64,000 bases of DNA, from contig NZ_AP022598.1 of assembly GCF_010725485.1 (NCBI RefSeq), positions 3,534,001 through 3,598,000 of the forward strand. Direction: 5' to 3'. The translations under genes and the position numbers were made by a program. The DNA comes from Mycolicibacterium parafortuitum (GTDB lineage: Bacteria; Actinomycetota; Actinomycetes; Mycobacteriales; Mycobacteriaceae). Within the stretch, counting starts at the first letter, position 1. Each line of letters starts with the position of its first letter. Shown piece after piece: positions 38,170-45,866 of this stretch. A model generated the notes under the pieces. That model ran no database searches. It saw only the letters and a list, made by a program, of their open reading frames with translations, and was not told the origin of the DNA.

Positions 38170-39543
38170 ATGATCGGTGCACAGCAGGTGATCGACGTCG
38201 CGCTGGCCGAGGCGCGCAGGCGGGGCCGCGCCGACGAGACGATCGTGGTGGTCACCGACCGGGTCGACGCGTCACTACGGTGGGCGAACAACACGATGAC
38301 CACCAACGGCGAGTCGACCGGCCGCACCACGACCGTCATCTCGGTGGTGCGCGACGCCGATGAGGCCAAGGTCGGATCGGTGAGTTCCAGCGCGGTGGAC
38401 CCCGCCGGGATCGGCGATCTGGTCGCGGCGTCCCAGAAGGCCGCCGCAACAGCACCTCCGGCGCGCGACAACGCCCCGGCACTGCCGGGCGGGGATGCGC
38501 CCGCGGACTGGCATGATCCGATCCCACGCACCGGCGCGGAGATCTTCGGCGGTGTCGCGGCGTCGCTGGTGCGCGGATTCCACGGCCCCGACACCCTGTT
38601 CGGGTTCGCCCGGCACGTGCTGGAGACGACGTTCGTCGCGACGTCCTCGGGGCTGCGGCGCCGGTTCACCCAGCCGACGGGCTCGGTCGAGATCAACGCC
38701 AAACGCGACGGCGCCAGCGCCTGGAGCGGGGTCAGCACAGCGGATTTCGCCGATGTGCCGACCGACGCGATGCTCGAGGATCTCGGTACCCGGCTGTCGT
38801 GGGCGCAGCGCAGGGTCGACCTGCCCGCCGGGCGGTACGAGACGATCATGCCGCCGTCGACGGTGGCGGACATGATGATCTACCTGTCCTGGACGATGGG
38901 CGGGCGCAGCGCGCAGGAGGGCCGCAGCGCGCTGTCGGCACCCGGCGGCGGTACCCGGGTGGGGGAGAAGCTGACGTCGCTGCCGTTGACGATGTACTCC
39001 GATCCGGCGGCACCCGGACTGGAGTGTTCGCCGTTCGTCGCGGCGACCCGGTCGTCGGAGCGGGCGTCGGTGTTCGACAACGGGATGGCGATCGAGCGGG
39101 TGGACTGGATCCGCGACGGGGTGATCAACGCGCTGGCCTACCCGCGGGCTGCGGCGGCGGAGTTCGGCGCACCGGTGGCCGTCGGCGCGGACAACCTGCT
39201 GATGACCGGCGGCACCGCGAGCCTGCAGGACATGATCGCCGGCACCGAGCGCGGGCTGCTGCTGTCGACGCTGTGGTACATCCGCGAGGTGGACCCGTCG
39301 GTGCTGCTGCTGACGGGGCTGACCCGCGACGGGGTGTACCTGATCGAGGACGGTCGGGTCAGCGCCGCGGTGAACAACTTCCGGTTCAATGAGAGCCCGC
39401 TGGACCTGTTGCGCAGGGCGACCGAGGCCGGGGTCAGCGAGGTCACGCTGCCACGCGAGTGGGGCGACTGGGCCACCCGCGCGAAGATGCCGTCGCTGCG
39501 GATTCCCGACTTCGCGATGTCCTCGGTCAGCCAGGCGCAATAA
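38170..39543 (+). CDS. pmbA: TldE/PmbA-family partner protein
   Basis: 457 residues. It shows the PmbA-type fold pattern (RWANNTMTTNGESTGRTTTV near the start and VFDNGMAIERVDWIRDGVINAL later) without the HExxxH zinc motif, as expected for the inactive-looking partner TldE. It works with TldD as a heterodimer. The gene is tightly coupled to tldD and matches the Rv2314c position in M. tuberculosis. Confidence 0.92.
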   Translation: MIGAQQVIDVALAEARRRGRADETIVVVTDRVDASLRWANNTMTTNGESTGRTTTVISVVRDADEAKVGSVSSSAVDPAGIGDLVAASQKAAATAPPARDNAPALPGGDAPADWHDPIPRTGAEIFGGVAASLVRGFHGPDTLFGFARHVLETTFVATSSGLRRRFTQPTGSVEINAKRDGASAWSGVSTADFADVPTDAMLEDLGTRLSWAQRRVDLPAGRYETIMPPSTVADMMIYLSWTMGGRSAQEGRSALSAPGGGTRVGEKLTSLPLTMYSDPAAPGLECSPFVAATRSSERASVFDNGMAIERVDWIRDGVINALAYPRAAAAEFGAPVAVGADNLLMTGGTASLQDMIAGTERGLLLSTLWYIREVDPSVLLLTGLTRDGVYLIEDGRVSAAVNNFRFNESPLDLLRRATEAGVSEVTLPREWGDWATRAKMPSLRIPDFAMSSVSQAQ

Positions 39544-39550
39544 TCGCGGC

Positions 39551-40390
39551 ATGAGCGATGCATCGGCAGACCGGATCGCCCGGCTGGTCACGCTGTCGTC
39601 GGGCGACGATCGCGCCGACACCCTGATCCGGCTGACCTGCGGGCGGGCCCTGTCGCTGCCACCGCTGCCGTCGCCGACAGACCCGCCCGACGGGCACACC
39701 GACGCCGAACAGATCCTGATGGCGTTCGCCGAGCAGTTCAGCGTCGACGTGACCGGCATCAGCGACAACCAACGCAACCGCTTCATAGGGGCCTACGGCG
39801 ACAACGCGTTTCGGGTCGTGGTCGCGATCTTCGTCGCCGATTTCCTGCCGAGGGTGTGGGCCGGGTGTGCGGCGCTGGGGCTCGGGAAGCCGGGCTGGAC
39901 GGCCGAGGCGGTGATCGACCGTGACGCGGATCCGGTGGCGGTGGTGCTGGGCGGTTTCGTGCCCGCGGTCGCGCGGATGCGCGAAGTGGACGCGGTGACC
40001 ACCGAGGTGGTGCGGCTGCGCGGGGCCGACGCGCACAACTGCCGGCTGTGCAAGTCGCTGCGGGAGGGGCATGCGCTGGATGCGGGCGGCTCGGAGGATC
40101 TGTACAGCCAGATCGCCGACTTCGAGCACGCCGACGGACTGACCGATGCGCACAAGGCCGCGCTGCGGTACGTCGACACGCTGGTCTGGTCGCCGTCGCG
40201 GATCGAGCCTGAGGTGGTCGACGGGATGCGAAAGCACTTCTCCGGCAAGCAGATGCTGGAGATCACGCTCGACGTGATGCGCAATGCCGCGAACAAGATC
40301 GCGGTGTCGATGGGTGCGGACGCCCCGCGGGTCGCCGAGGGCACGGAACGCTACGAGGTCGACGAGCAGGGGCAGACCATCTTCGCCTGA
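39551..40390 (+). CDS. Carboxymuconolactone decarboxylase / AhpD-like protein
   Basis: 279 residues. The CxxC motif HNCRLCKSLREGHAL resembles the AhpD-type redox centre, with DAHKAALRYVDTLVWSPSRI as the following helix. The family covers thiol-dependent peroxidase partners and CMD enzymes; the natural substrate here is unknown. It starts seven bases after pmbA and may be co-transcribed. A tRNA gene follows 40 bases after its stop. Confidence 0.78.
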   Translation: MSDASADRIARLVTLSSGDDRADTLIRLTCGRALSLPPLPSPTDPPDGHTDAEQILMAFAEQFSVDVTGISDNQRNRFIGAYGDNAFRVVVAIFVADFLPRVWAGCAALGLGKPGWTAEAVIDRDADPVAVVLGGFVPAVARMREVDAVTTEVVRLRGADAHNCRLCKSLREGHALDAGGSEDLYSQIADFEHADGLTDAHKAALRYVDTLVWSPSRIEPEVVDGMRKHFSGKQMLEITLDVMRNAANKIAVSMGADAPRVAEGTERYEVDEQGQTIFA

Positions 40391-40430
40391 CCGCGGGTGT
40401 GCGAACATGATGGCCGCGCAGTGCGCGCCG

Positions 40431-40504
40431 GGGGCGGTAGCTCAGTCGGTTAGAGCCGTGGACTCATAATCCATTGGTCGCGGGTTCGAGCCCCGCCCGC
40501 CCCA
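40431..40504 (+). tRNA. tRNA with CAT anticodon (elongator Met, or Ile2)
   Basis: A 74-base cloverleaf: acceptor GGGGCGG with CCGCCCC, anticodon arm TGGA-CTCATAA-TCCA, T arm GCGGG-TTCGAGC-CCCGC, discriminator A and no encoded CCA. The acceptor stem is fully paired, so it is not the initiator tRNA, whose first pair is mismatched. Elongator Met and lysidine-modified Ile tRNAs both have CAT and cannot be separated by eye. Its last six bases are part of the direct repeat flanking the inserted element. Confidence 0.93.
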
Positions 40505-40513
40505 CGTCAGAGT
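40499..40513 (+). repeat. 15-bp direct repeat, left copy (target duplication)
   Basis: GCCCCACGTCAGAGT, covering the last six bases of the tRNA and nine bases beyond. It is repeated exactly at 40729-40743. Identity ends sharply on both sides, as expected for a target-site duplication made by insertion of the element between them. Confidence 0.8.
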
Positions 40514-40522
40514 TGTATTGCG

Positions 40523-40609
40523 TCGGGTGATGCCTGACATTTCTGTTTCGGGTGATGCCTGACAGTGTTTCGGCTGATGCTTGACAGTTGCTTCGGCTGA
40601 TCCTTGACA
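40523..40609 (+). repeat. Four tandem 17-bp repeats in the element
   Basis: Cores begin at 40523, 40548, 40570 and 40593, spaced 25, 22 and 23 bases. The first two are identical (TCGGGTGATGCCTGACA) and the other two differ by two or three bases. Their regular spacing, about two helical turns, suggests binding sites for a transposase or other dimeric protein. They lie directly upstream of the truncated transposase start. Confidence 0.8.
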
Positions 40610-40617
40610 CTCCCAGA

Positions 40618-40713
40618 ATGAGGGAGTTGAGCGTGGCTGAGCAGCGGTATCAGGCTGTGTTGGCGGTGATCAGCGATGGGTTGTCGATCTCGCAGGTCGC
40701 CTCGAAGGTGGGT
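40618..40713 (+). pseudogene. IS481-type transposase, N-terminal fragment
   Basis: 32 codons reading MRELSVAEQRYQAVLAVISD followed by GLSISQVASKVG, the N-terminal helix-turn-helix of IS481-family transposases. After VASKVG the normal continuation (VSRQT-type) is lost, so the integrase core with the DDE residues is missing. The open frame continues into unrelated sequence. It is a remnant, not a functional gene. Confidence 0.8.
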
Positions 40714-40728
40714 GAACAGGTCACAACA

Positions 40729-40743
40729 GCCCCACGTCAGAGT
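40729..40743 (+). repeat. 15-bp direct repeat, right copy (target duplication)
   Basis: Exact second copy of GCCCCACGTCAGAGT. Its final base is the first base of the reversed P450 stop codon. Removing the element with one copy would leave the tRNA eight bases from that stop codon. Confidence 0.8.
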
Positions 40744-41954
40744 CAGTTGCGAACTGCTACGTGCACGGGCAGCGAGTCGATCCCGATGCCGACGTTGTGC
40801 ACGGGGCCGGCGCCGGTCCACGCGGCGGGTCCGGTGAGCTTAATGTCGTAGCCCGCCGCGATGGACTCGATGACCACCCGGATCTCTTTGTGGGCGAGAT
40901 TGGCGCCGAGGCAGTAGTGCACGCCGCCGCCGCCGAAGGCGATGTGCGGGTTGGGGGAGCGGTGGATGTCGAACCGGAACGGATTCTCGAAGACCGATTC
41001 GTCGCGGTTGCCGGACGGGTGCCAGAACACCACGCGGTCACCGGCTTTGATGTCCTGTCCTCCGAGGGTGACGTCGCAGGTCGCCGTCCGCCCGAAGATC
41101 AGCACCGGGCTCGACCACCGCAGGATCTCGTCGGCCGCAGTCGCGGACAGCGACGGGTCGGCGCGGAGCTCGGCAAGTTGATCCGGATGATCGAGCAGCG
41201 CGATCAGGCCCATTGTCAGGGCGTTTCGGGTGGTTTCGCTGCCGGCGATCGACAGGATGAGGAAGAACATCTCCAGCTCGAACCCGTCGAGTCGACTCGC
41301 CAGCTTGGTCCACACGTCATCGGCCGGGTTCGCCCGCTTGTCGGCGGTGATGCGTTGCGCGTACTCGAAAACCTCGGCCTGCAGCGCGAGTCGCTCGTCT
41401 TCGGAGAATTCGCCGTAGGGGTTACCGGCCCTGAGAAGGTGATCGGTGCGTTCGAAGATCCACCCTCGGTCCTCCTCGGGAATGCCGATGATGTCGGCGA
41501 TCACGTGCATCGGCACCTGGTAGGCGATATCGCGGACGAAATCGCACGGACCTCGGTCAGCCGCCGCTTCCAGGATGCGGGCAGTGCGATCGGCGAGGAG
41601 TTGCTCGAGCCTGCCGACCATACGGGGAGTGAATTCCGAGGAGATGATCCGGCGCATTTCGGAATGATCGGGGGGATCCAGCGTCAACAGTGAGCGCACG
41701 GAAGTCATCAGCGGATCCGGCGCCACCATCGGGCCGTCGGAGGCGGCGAAGGTCTTCCAATCGCGGTTGGCCTGTTGAATTTCGCCATGCGCCACGAGCG
41801 ACCAGAACGGTATCGGCGAAATACCCAGACGGCCCTCGACGGGGGGATGCAGATGCACCGGCCCCCGTGCGCGCAGTTCGGTGAAGACGTCGTGGGGGAA
41901 GCCTTCCGTATAGAGCCCGGGGTCGGTCAGGTCGACAGTCAGGGTTCGGGTCAT
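40743..41954 (-). CDS. Cytochrome P450
   Basis: 403 residues, a soluble bacterial P450. The I-helix oxygen-binding region reads SIAGSETTRNALTM, the K-helix ExxR is EILRW, and the haem-binding loop is AFGGGGVHYCLGANLAHKE with the axial Cys. It resembles mycobacterial CYPs that oxidise sterols or fatty acids, such as the CYP124/125/142 group, but the subfamily is not decided here. The ATG overlaps the stop of the upstream TetR gene by four bases, so the two are co-expressed. The 3' end meets the IS481-derived element. Confidence 0.9.
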   Translation of the reverse strand: MTRTLTVDLTDPGLYTEGFPHDVFTELRARGPVHLHPPVEGRLGISPIPFWSLVAHGEIQQANRDWKTFAASDGPMVAPDPLMTSVRSLLTLDPPDHSEMRRIISSEFTPRMVGRLEQLLADRTARILEAAADRGPCDFVRDIAYQVPMHVIADIIGIPEEDRGWIFERTDHLLRAGNPYGEFSEDERLALQAEVFEYAQRITADKRANPADDVWTKLASRLDGFELEMFFLILSIAGSETTRNALTMGLIALLDHPDQLAELRADPSLSATAADEILRWSSPVLIFGRTATCDVTLGGQDIKAGDRVVFWHPSGNRDESVFENPFRFDIHRSPNPHIAFGGGGVHYCLGANLAHKEIRVVIESIAAGYDIKLTGPAAWTGAGPVHNVGIGIDSLPVHVAVRN

Positions 41955-42589
41955 GAATCCTCCTCGGTTGCTTCGTGTGTCGAGCAGCTCTGCACGGCTT
42001 GGCGAACCAACACACGCACGGCCGCCGCATTCGTCGTTTCGCCGAGCAGCAGCCGGCGGTAGACCAGCGCCCCGGCCAGCATGTCCACCAGTGCCTCGGC
42101 GTCTGTCGACTGCACGATGTCGCCGCGTCGGCGCGCGCGTTCGACCGCTTCGATGGCCTGTTGCCGTGATTGGACAGCAAAGGTGCGCAGCGTCTGTCGA
42201 ATCGATGCGTCGTTGGCGGCCTCGGCGAGTAGGGAGGGCAGCAACGCGGCGAGCTCGGGTCGGGTCAACATGTCGGCGATCGGCAGGACCGCCGCGAAGA
42301 GATCCTCGACGAAGGAGCCGGTGTCCGGGGCCTCGACAGTGTGCGTGACAGCGGCCGCGGCGTACTGAAACAACTCCGTCTTGCTCGGCCACCGACGGTA
42401 GATCGTGCCGCGTCCGACGCCGGCGCGGGCGGCGATCCCCTCGATGGTGGCGCCGCCCCATCCCTTGGCGCCGACCTCGGCGATCGTCGCATCCACGATG
42501 GTGGCGTCCAGTCGGTCGTCCCGGGGCCGGCCGCGCCGCTGCGTCGTCCGGGTGGCGGCGACGGGCGCCTTGGTCACGCTGGAGGCCAC
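41951..42589 (-). CDS. TetR-family regulator upstream of the P450
   Basis: 212 residues. The helix-turn-helix is in GWGGATIEGIAARAGVGRGTIYRRWPSKTEL shortened here to IEGIAARAGVGRGTIYRRW, followed by a variable ligand-binding domain. It precedes the P450 gene with a four-base overlap and probably controls it in response to the substrate or a related compound. An eight-base palindrome TTCCGGAA lies 23 bases upstream, but it is too short to be called an operator. Confidence 0.9.
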   Translation of the reverse strand: MASSVTKAPVAATRTTQRRGRPRDDRLDATIVDATIAEVGAKGWGGATIEGIAARAGVGRGTIYRRWPSKTELFQYAAAAVTHTVEAPDTGSFVEDLFAAVLPIADMLTRPELAALLPSLLAEAANDASIRQTLRTFAVQSRQQAIEAVERARRRGDIVQSTDAEALVDMLAGALVYRRLLLGETTNAAAVRVLVRQAVQSCSTHEATEEDS

Positions 42590-42718
42590 CGCCTAATACT
42601 GGACGGCATAGTTCCGGAAATCAAGCGTTCCGTATCAGGTGCGCGGCTGGGGAGCAGGTGCCCGCAGCGGCGGACGGTGGTTGTCTACTTTGCGATGCGC
42701 CGCGAGGCCGGCGATGCG

Positions 42719-43831
42719 CTATTCGTCGCCGGCGGTCGTGCCGGTCCCGGAATCCCCGTCGGCGTCCGCGCCGGCAGTGTCACTGGCGGCGGTGTCGTCC
42801 TCGTCGGCCGCGTCATCCTGACTCTCGTCGGCGGCTTCGTCGGCCTGCTCGACCTCGTCGACGACGTCTTCCTCGGCAACGTCTTCTTCGGCGGCGTCTT
42901 CCTCGGCAACGTCGTCGGCAACGTCTTCTTCGGCGGTGCCCTCAGACACCTCTCCGGAAACCTCGTCCTCAACCTCTGTAGCAACGTCCTCGCGCACGAC
43001 GGTCGGCTTCTGGGACACCGGTTCTGCGGCATCCACGTCGGCAGGTGCCGCAGCATCACCAGCGTCCTCGGCGCCGGTGTCTTCGACAGCGGCGTCCCCG
43101 CCGTCGAGTGTCGCGAGCTGCACACCGGCATCCGCCGACACCGTGGCGAGCGAGCCACCCGGAATCGGGAACGGTGGCAGCGGCGGCAACGGGAACGGCA
43201 ACCAGCCGAGAGTGACGATGTACCGGATCTCCTCGGTGATTCCGTCCCGGACGCCGGTGACGGCGGTATTGATCATGTCGCCGATGCCTTGCGCCCAGAC
43301 CGCGAGGTTCAGCGGGTCGTTGACCACCGGAACCAGGAAGTCGTACACGAAGCTGTCGACCACGGGCAGGACGAAGCGCGGATACCAGATCTGGATTTGA
43401 TTGGAGATCAGGTAGCCGAACGGGATCCAGTTGATCAGCCACGGGCCGAGATCCAGCGAGACGTAATTGGCCCAGTACCTCGTGAACCTGTACACCGACT
43501 CGATGACGTCCGACGCCGCGTTCTGGACGGCCACCTCGTCCTCGGCGCCATCCGGAGCGGGCTCGTCGGCCAGGGCCAGATTCGGCACGAGCGCCGGGAG
43601 GAACGGGCTGGAAGCACCCTCGCCCGTCAGCAACGTCGGGTTGATGAGCGCCGCAAGCACCTCACGATCGGCGATCGGCAGGATTCGCGTGCTGCCGGCG
43701 GTATAGGTAATCGGGGCGACGACCGCCGACACCCGTTCCGAAAGCGAGTGAATCGGCGGTGAGAACGCCACCGCGCCACCCGTGACGGCGACTACTCCGG
43801 CGGCAAGTACCGCGCGTACTGAGGCGTTCAT
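42719..43831 (-). CDS. Secreted protein with long acidic Ala/Asp/Glu-rich tail
   Basis: 370 residues. A signal peptide (MNASVRAVLAAGVVAVTGGA) is followed by a region of about 200 residues with SVYRFTRYWANYVSLDLGPW and a Pro-rich LGWLPFPLPPLPPFPIPGGS. From about residue 235 the sequence is almost entirely Ala, Glu, Asp and Val, including repeats such as EEDVADDVAEEDAAEED. This middle region resembles other mycobacterial surface proteins of unknown function. The ATG is chosen because the signal peptide starts there; a further upstream start would only add unrelated residues. Confidence 0.78.
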   Translation of the reverse strand: MNASVRAVLAAGVVAVTGGAVAFSPPIHSLSERVSAVVAPITYTAGSTRILPIADREVLAALINPTLLTGEGASSPFLPALVPNLALADEPAPDGAEDEVAVQNAASDVIESVYRFTRYWANYVSLDLGPWLINWIPFGYLISNQIQIWYPRFVLPVVDSFVYDFLVPVVNDPLNLAVWAQGIGDMINTAVTGVRDGITEEIRYIVTLGWLPFPLPPLPPFPIPGGSLATVSADAGVQLATLDGGDAAVEDTGAEDAGDAAAPADVDAAEPVSQKPTVVREDVATEVEDEVSGEVSEGTAEEDVADDVAEEDAAEEDVAEEDVVDEVEQADEAADESQDDAADEDDTAASDTAGADADGDSGTGTTAGDE

Positions 43832-44229
43832 TCCGATCCCCGTCCAGCCAACGATCAGCCCCCCGGCCTGGCACACAATTTACGGGACTGTCACCCTCGG
43901 CGATGGCAATTCGGCAGTTATCGACTGGCGGCAAGGTCGTCCGCGTGAGCCGTTCGCATCGATTGCTGGGCCGTGATCGTTACACCGATCAACGGATTGC
44001 CAGCAAACTCACACCAGCGGTGAATCGACGACGTCGTTGGTGATCAGCGCAAACGAATTCTTCTGCCGGATATGGGTTTAGGCCCCAAGATCGATGGCCA
44101 TAGTTCTTGCGGGACGGGGGTCCGGCCGTCGCCGGCGCATGACGCGGCAACGGCTTGAGTGCACAGAGCACGTACGAGAGCTGCATTGCCCCAACGGGCG
44201 CAGCCTCGATCTGAACACAGGAGGTCGTT
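43832..44229. other. Intergenic region of 398 bases
   Basis: This region separates two divergent secreted-protein genes and should hold both promoters. A perfect inverted repeat, TGATCG-N6-CGATCA (43974-43991), lies in the middle and may be an operator. The ribosome site of the right-hand gene, ACAGGAGGT, is at the end. No reading frame here looks like a real gene and no repeats or RNA genes are recognised. Confidence 0.5.
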
Positions 44230-44619
44230 ATGGAAATGAAGAGGATCGCAGCTGGTGTTGTCACAGTAAGCGCGCTGGGCCTGGGTGGGCTCGGCCTCGG
44301 AGCGGGCATGGCACTGGCCGACCCGCCGGCGCCGAACCCGAATCCCGGCCCCGGCGTCAACATCGGTGGCCCGGGCAATCCGGCGCCTCCGGGGCTGGGC
44401 CACCTGCCGCCTCCCGGCCACGGTGGCCCGATGCCGCAGAACCGGATCCTGCTCCCCGCGGTCCCGGCGTGGGTCGTGACGCCGGTGGTGCCGCCGCTGG
44501 ACGCACCGCCGCGGCCCGACGTGCCTGACTGGGCTGACGGACTGAGCATCGTCTGGAACCCCGACCTCAGCGCGTGGGGAGTCTGGAACGGAGATCAGGG
44601 CGTGTTCATCCGCCTTTGA
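44230..44619 (+). CDS. Small Pro/Gly-rich secreted protein
   Basis: 129 residues. Signal peptide MEMKRIAAGVVTVSALGLGG through MALADPPAP, then a Pro/Gly-rich stretch (PNPNPGPGVNIGGPG) and a C-terminal WNPDLSAWGVWNGDQGVFIRL. An unusually strong AGGAGGT ribosome site lies seven bases before the ATG, suggesting high expression. A good hairpin terminator follows 25 bases after the stop. No function recognised. Confidence 0.78.
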   Translation: MEMKRIAAGVVTVSALGLGGLGLGAGMALADPPAPNPNPGPGVNIGGPGNPAPPGLGHLPPPGHGGPMPQNRILLPAVPAWVVTPVVPPLDAPPRPDVPDWADGLSIVWNPDLSAWGVWNGDQGVFIRL

Positions 44620-44644
44620 TGAGTGATGACGCGTGATCAGAAGG

Positions 44645-44680
44645 CCGCCCCGCCGTTCTGGCGGGGCGGTTCTTCGTTCT
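44645..44680 (+). terminator. Rho-independent-type terminator
   Basis: A perfect ten-base stem CCGCCCCGCC / GGCGGGGCGG with a five-base loop is followed by TTCTTCGTTCT. It ends the small secreted-protein gene and lies before the convergent excalibur gene, so it may work in that direction only. Confidence 0.8.
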
Positions 44681-44729
44681 CCTCGGACCTCTGCTGCCCG
44701 GTGGGCATCAATCACTCACGCGACGAACG

Positions 44730-44978
44730 TCATTCGCATCCGATCCCGTTGCCGTCGTTGTCCAGCCTGTAGATGTCGGACCCGACGACGCGCACCGGAC
44801 CCGCGACGTACGCCGGGCCGTTCCCGCTGCCGCCTGCGCAGTCGACGTCGCCGGCGATCGGGACGCAGGCTCCCCTGTAGTTCGGATCGCAGTCGTCGGC
44901 ATGCGCAGGCGCGCACCCCAGGTACAGGCCGGCCGCCACTGCAAACCCGACCAGCGCAAACGTTAATTTATCCCCCAT
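44730..44978 (-). CDS. Secreted excalibur calcium-binding-domain protein
   Basis: 82 residues: signal peptide ending near CAPAHA, then CDPNYRGACVP and a C-terminal DIYRLDNDGNGIGCE, the Asp-rich excalibur motif with DxDNDGxxCE. The domain is found in many actinobacterial extracellular proteins and is thought to bind calcium. The ATG is preferred over an upstream in-frame start because the signal peptide begins there. Confidence 0.82.
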   Translation of the reverse strand: MGDKLTFALVGFAVAAGLYLGCAPAHADDCDPNYRGACVPIAGDVDCAGGSGNGPAYVAGPVRVVGSDIYRLDNDGNGIGCE

Positions 44979-45101
44979 GGGGCGAATAATAGCTCGTGGA
45001 CCGCCAAACTGCTTCTGTTGAGCCGTAATACGAAGGCAGTGGCTTTGCGTGTTTCGCTTTTGGGGCTTCGTGGCGAACCCGCGGTCCCGCGTGGGCAAAG
45101 G

Positions 45102-45752
45102 CTATGCGGTGACGCCCCGGCCGGCGCCGTCGTCCGGCGCACTCATATCCCCGGTCGCCGGGACGCCGTCGGCGAGTCCGTACCGCAGGTACACGGTGCC
45201 CTTCGGGCTCACCGCGGGAGGATCGAGCAGCGTCAGGTTCGTCGGGACCGCACCGCCGTCGAAGACCCTCTTCCCGACACCCAGCACGATCGGGTGCACC
45301 CACAGGTCGATCACGTCGAACAGCTTCTCCCGCAACAACGTTTGCACCATGTTCAGGCTCCCGACGACCTTGATCCGCTCGTGGCGCTCCCGGATCTCGC
45401 GCACCTCGGCGGCCAGGTCGGGACCGAGTTTCGTCGAGCCCGCCCAGGACAGGTCAGGCCTGCCGACGGAGGCGACATACTTCGGGACGCTGTTGAACAG
45501 CGTCGCGATGTCGTCGTCCGGGCCGCCCTGCTGATGTGGCCAGTACGCGGCGAAGATGTCATAGGTTCGGCGGCCGAGCAGCAGCGCATCGGTGCCCTCG
45601 TAGGCGGCGGCGATCTGTTCTCCGCAGACCTCGTCGACCAGCGGGGCCTGCCACCCGCCGAACGGGAAGCCCAGCGGATCCTCGCCGGGCCCGCCGGGTG
45701 CCTGCCCGACGAGGTCGAGGGTGGCGAACAGTTCGATGTCGATGCGGCCCAT
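45102..45752 (-). CDS. RibD C-terminal/dihydrofolate-reductase-like protein (second copy)
   Basis: 216 residues: MGRIDIELFATLDLVGQAPG, LLLGRRTYDIFAAYWPH and IKVVGSLNMVQTLLREKLFD are typical of the DHFR-like reductase family, which includes bacterial proteins of unknown substrate. An AGGAG ribosome site lies about eight bases before the ATG. It is related in family, but not closely in sequence, to the gene at 11520-12080. A further 14 residues upstream are in frame but lack a ribosome site. Confidence 0.85.
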   Translation of the reverse strand: MGRIDIELFATLDLVGQAPGGPGEDPLGFPFGGWQAPLVDEVCGEQIAAAYEGTDALLLGRRTYDIFAAYWPHQQGGPDDDIATLFNSVPKYVASVGRPDLSWAGSTKLGPDLAAEVREIRERHERIKVVGSLNMVQTLLREKLFDVIDLWVHPIVLGVGKRVFDGGAVPTNLTLLDPPAVSPKGTVYLRYGLADGVPATGDMSAPDDGAGRGVTA

Positions 45753-45866
45753 CGCGGAAACTCCTGATCGTGGTGGCTTTGGCATGCTGACCACGCGCCG
45801 GTGTGGAACTCATCGCAATCACCGAATATGGATCCACCCACCGGCGATTCCGTGTACCTGTACTTC

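Larger units (their letters stand above)
40514..40728 (+). mobile_element. 215-bp IS481-family-derived miniature element
   Basis: The element starts TGT and ends ACA exactly where the 15-bp direct repeats meet it, as in IS481-family insertion sequences, whose target duplications can reach 15 bp. It holds four 17-base repeats of the form TCGGSTGATSCYTGACA and the first 32 codons of a transposase, then stops. The rest of the transposase gene is gone, so it cannot move on its own, though a related active transposase might mobilise it. Obvious long terminal inverted repeats are not seen; the two ends share only a weak match. Confidence 0.72.

Noticed and set aside
40431..40743. Integrated phage or conjugative element at the tRNA
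   Set aside because: Only 215 bp lie between the direct repeats and no integrase is present; an insertion-sequence remnant explains it better.
40588..40851. 87-codon frame as a complete gene
   Set aside because: Only the first part resembles a transposase; the remainder runs across the element border into antisense P450 sequence.
42612..42619. TTCCGGAA palindrome upstream of the P450 TetR gene
   Set aside because: Eight bases are too short to separate from chance in this composition.
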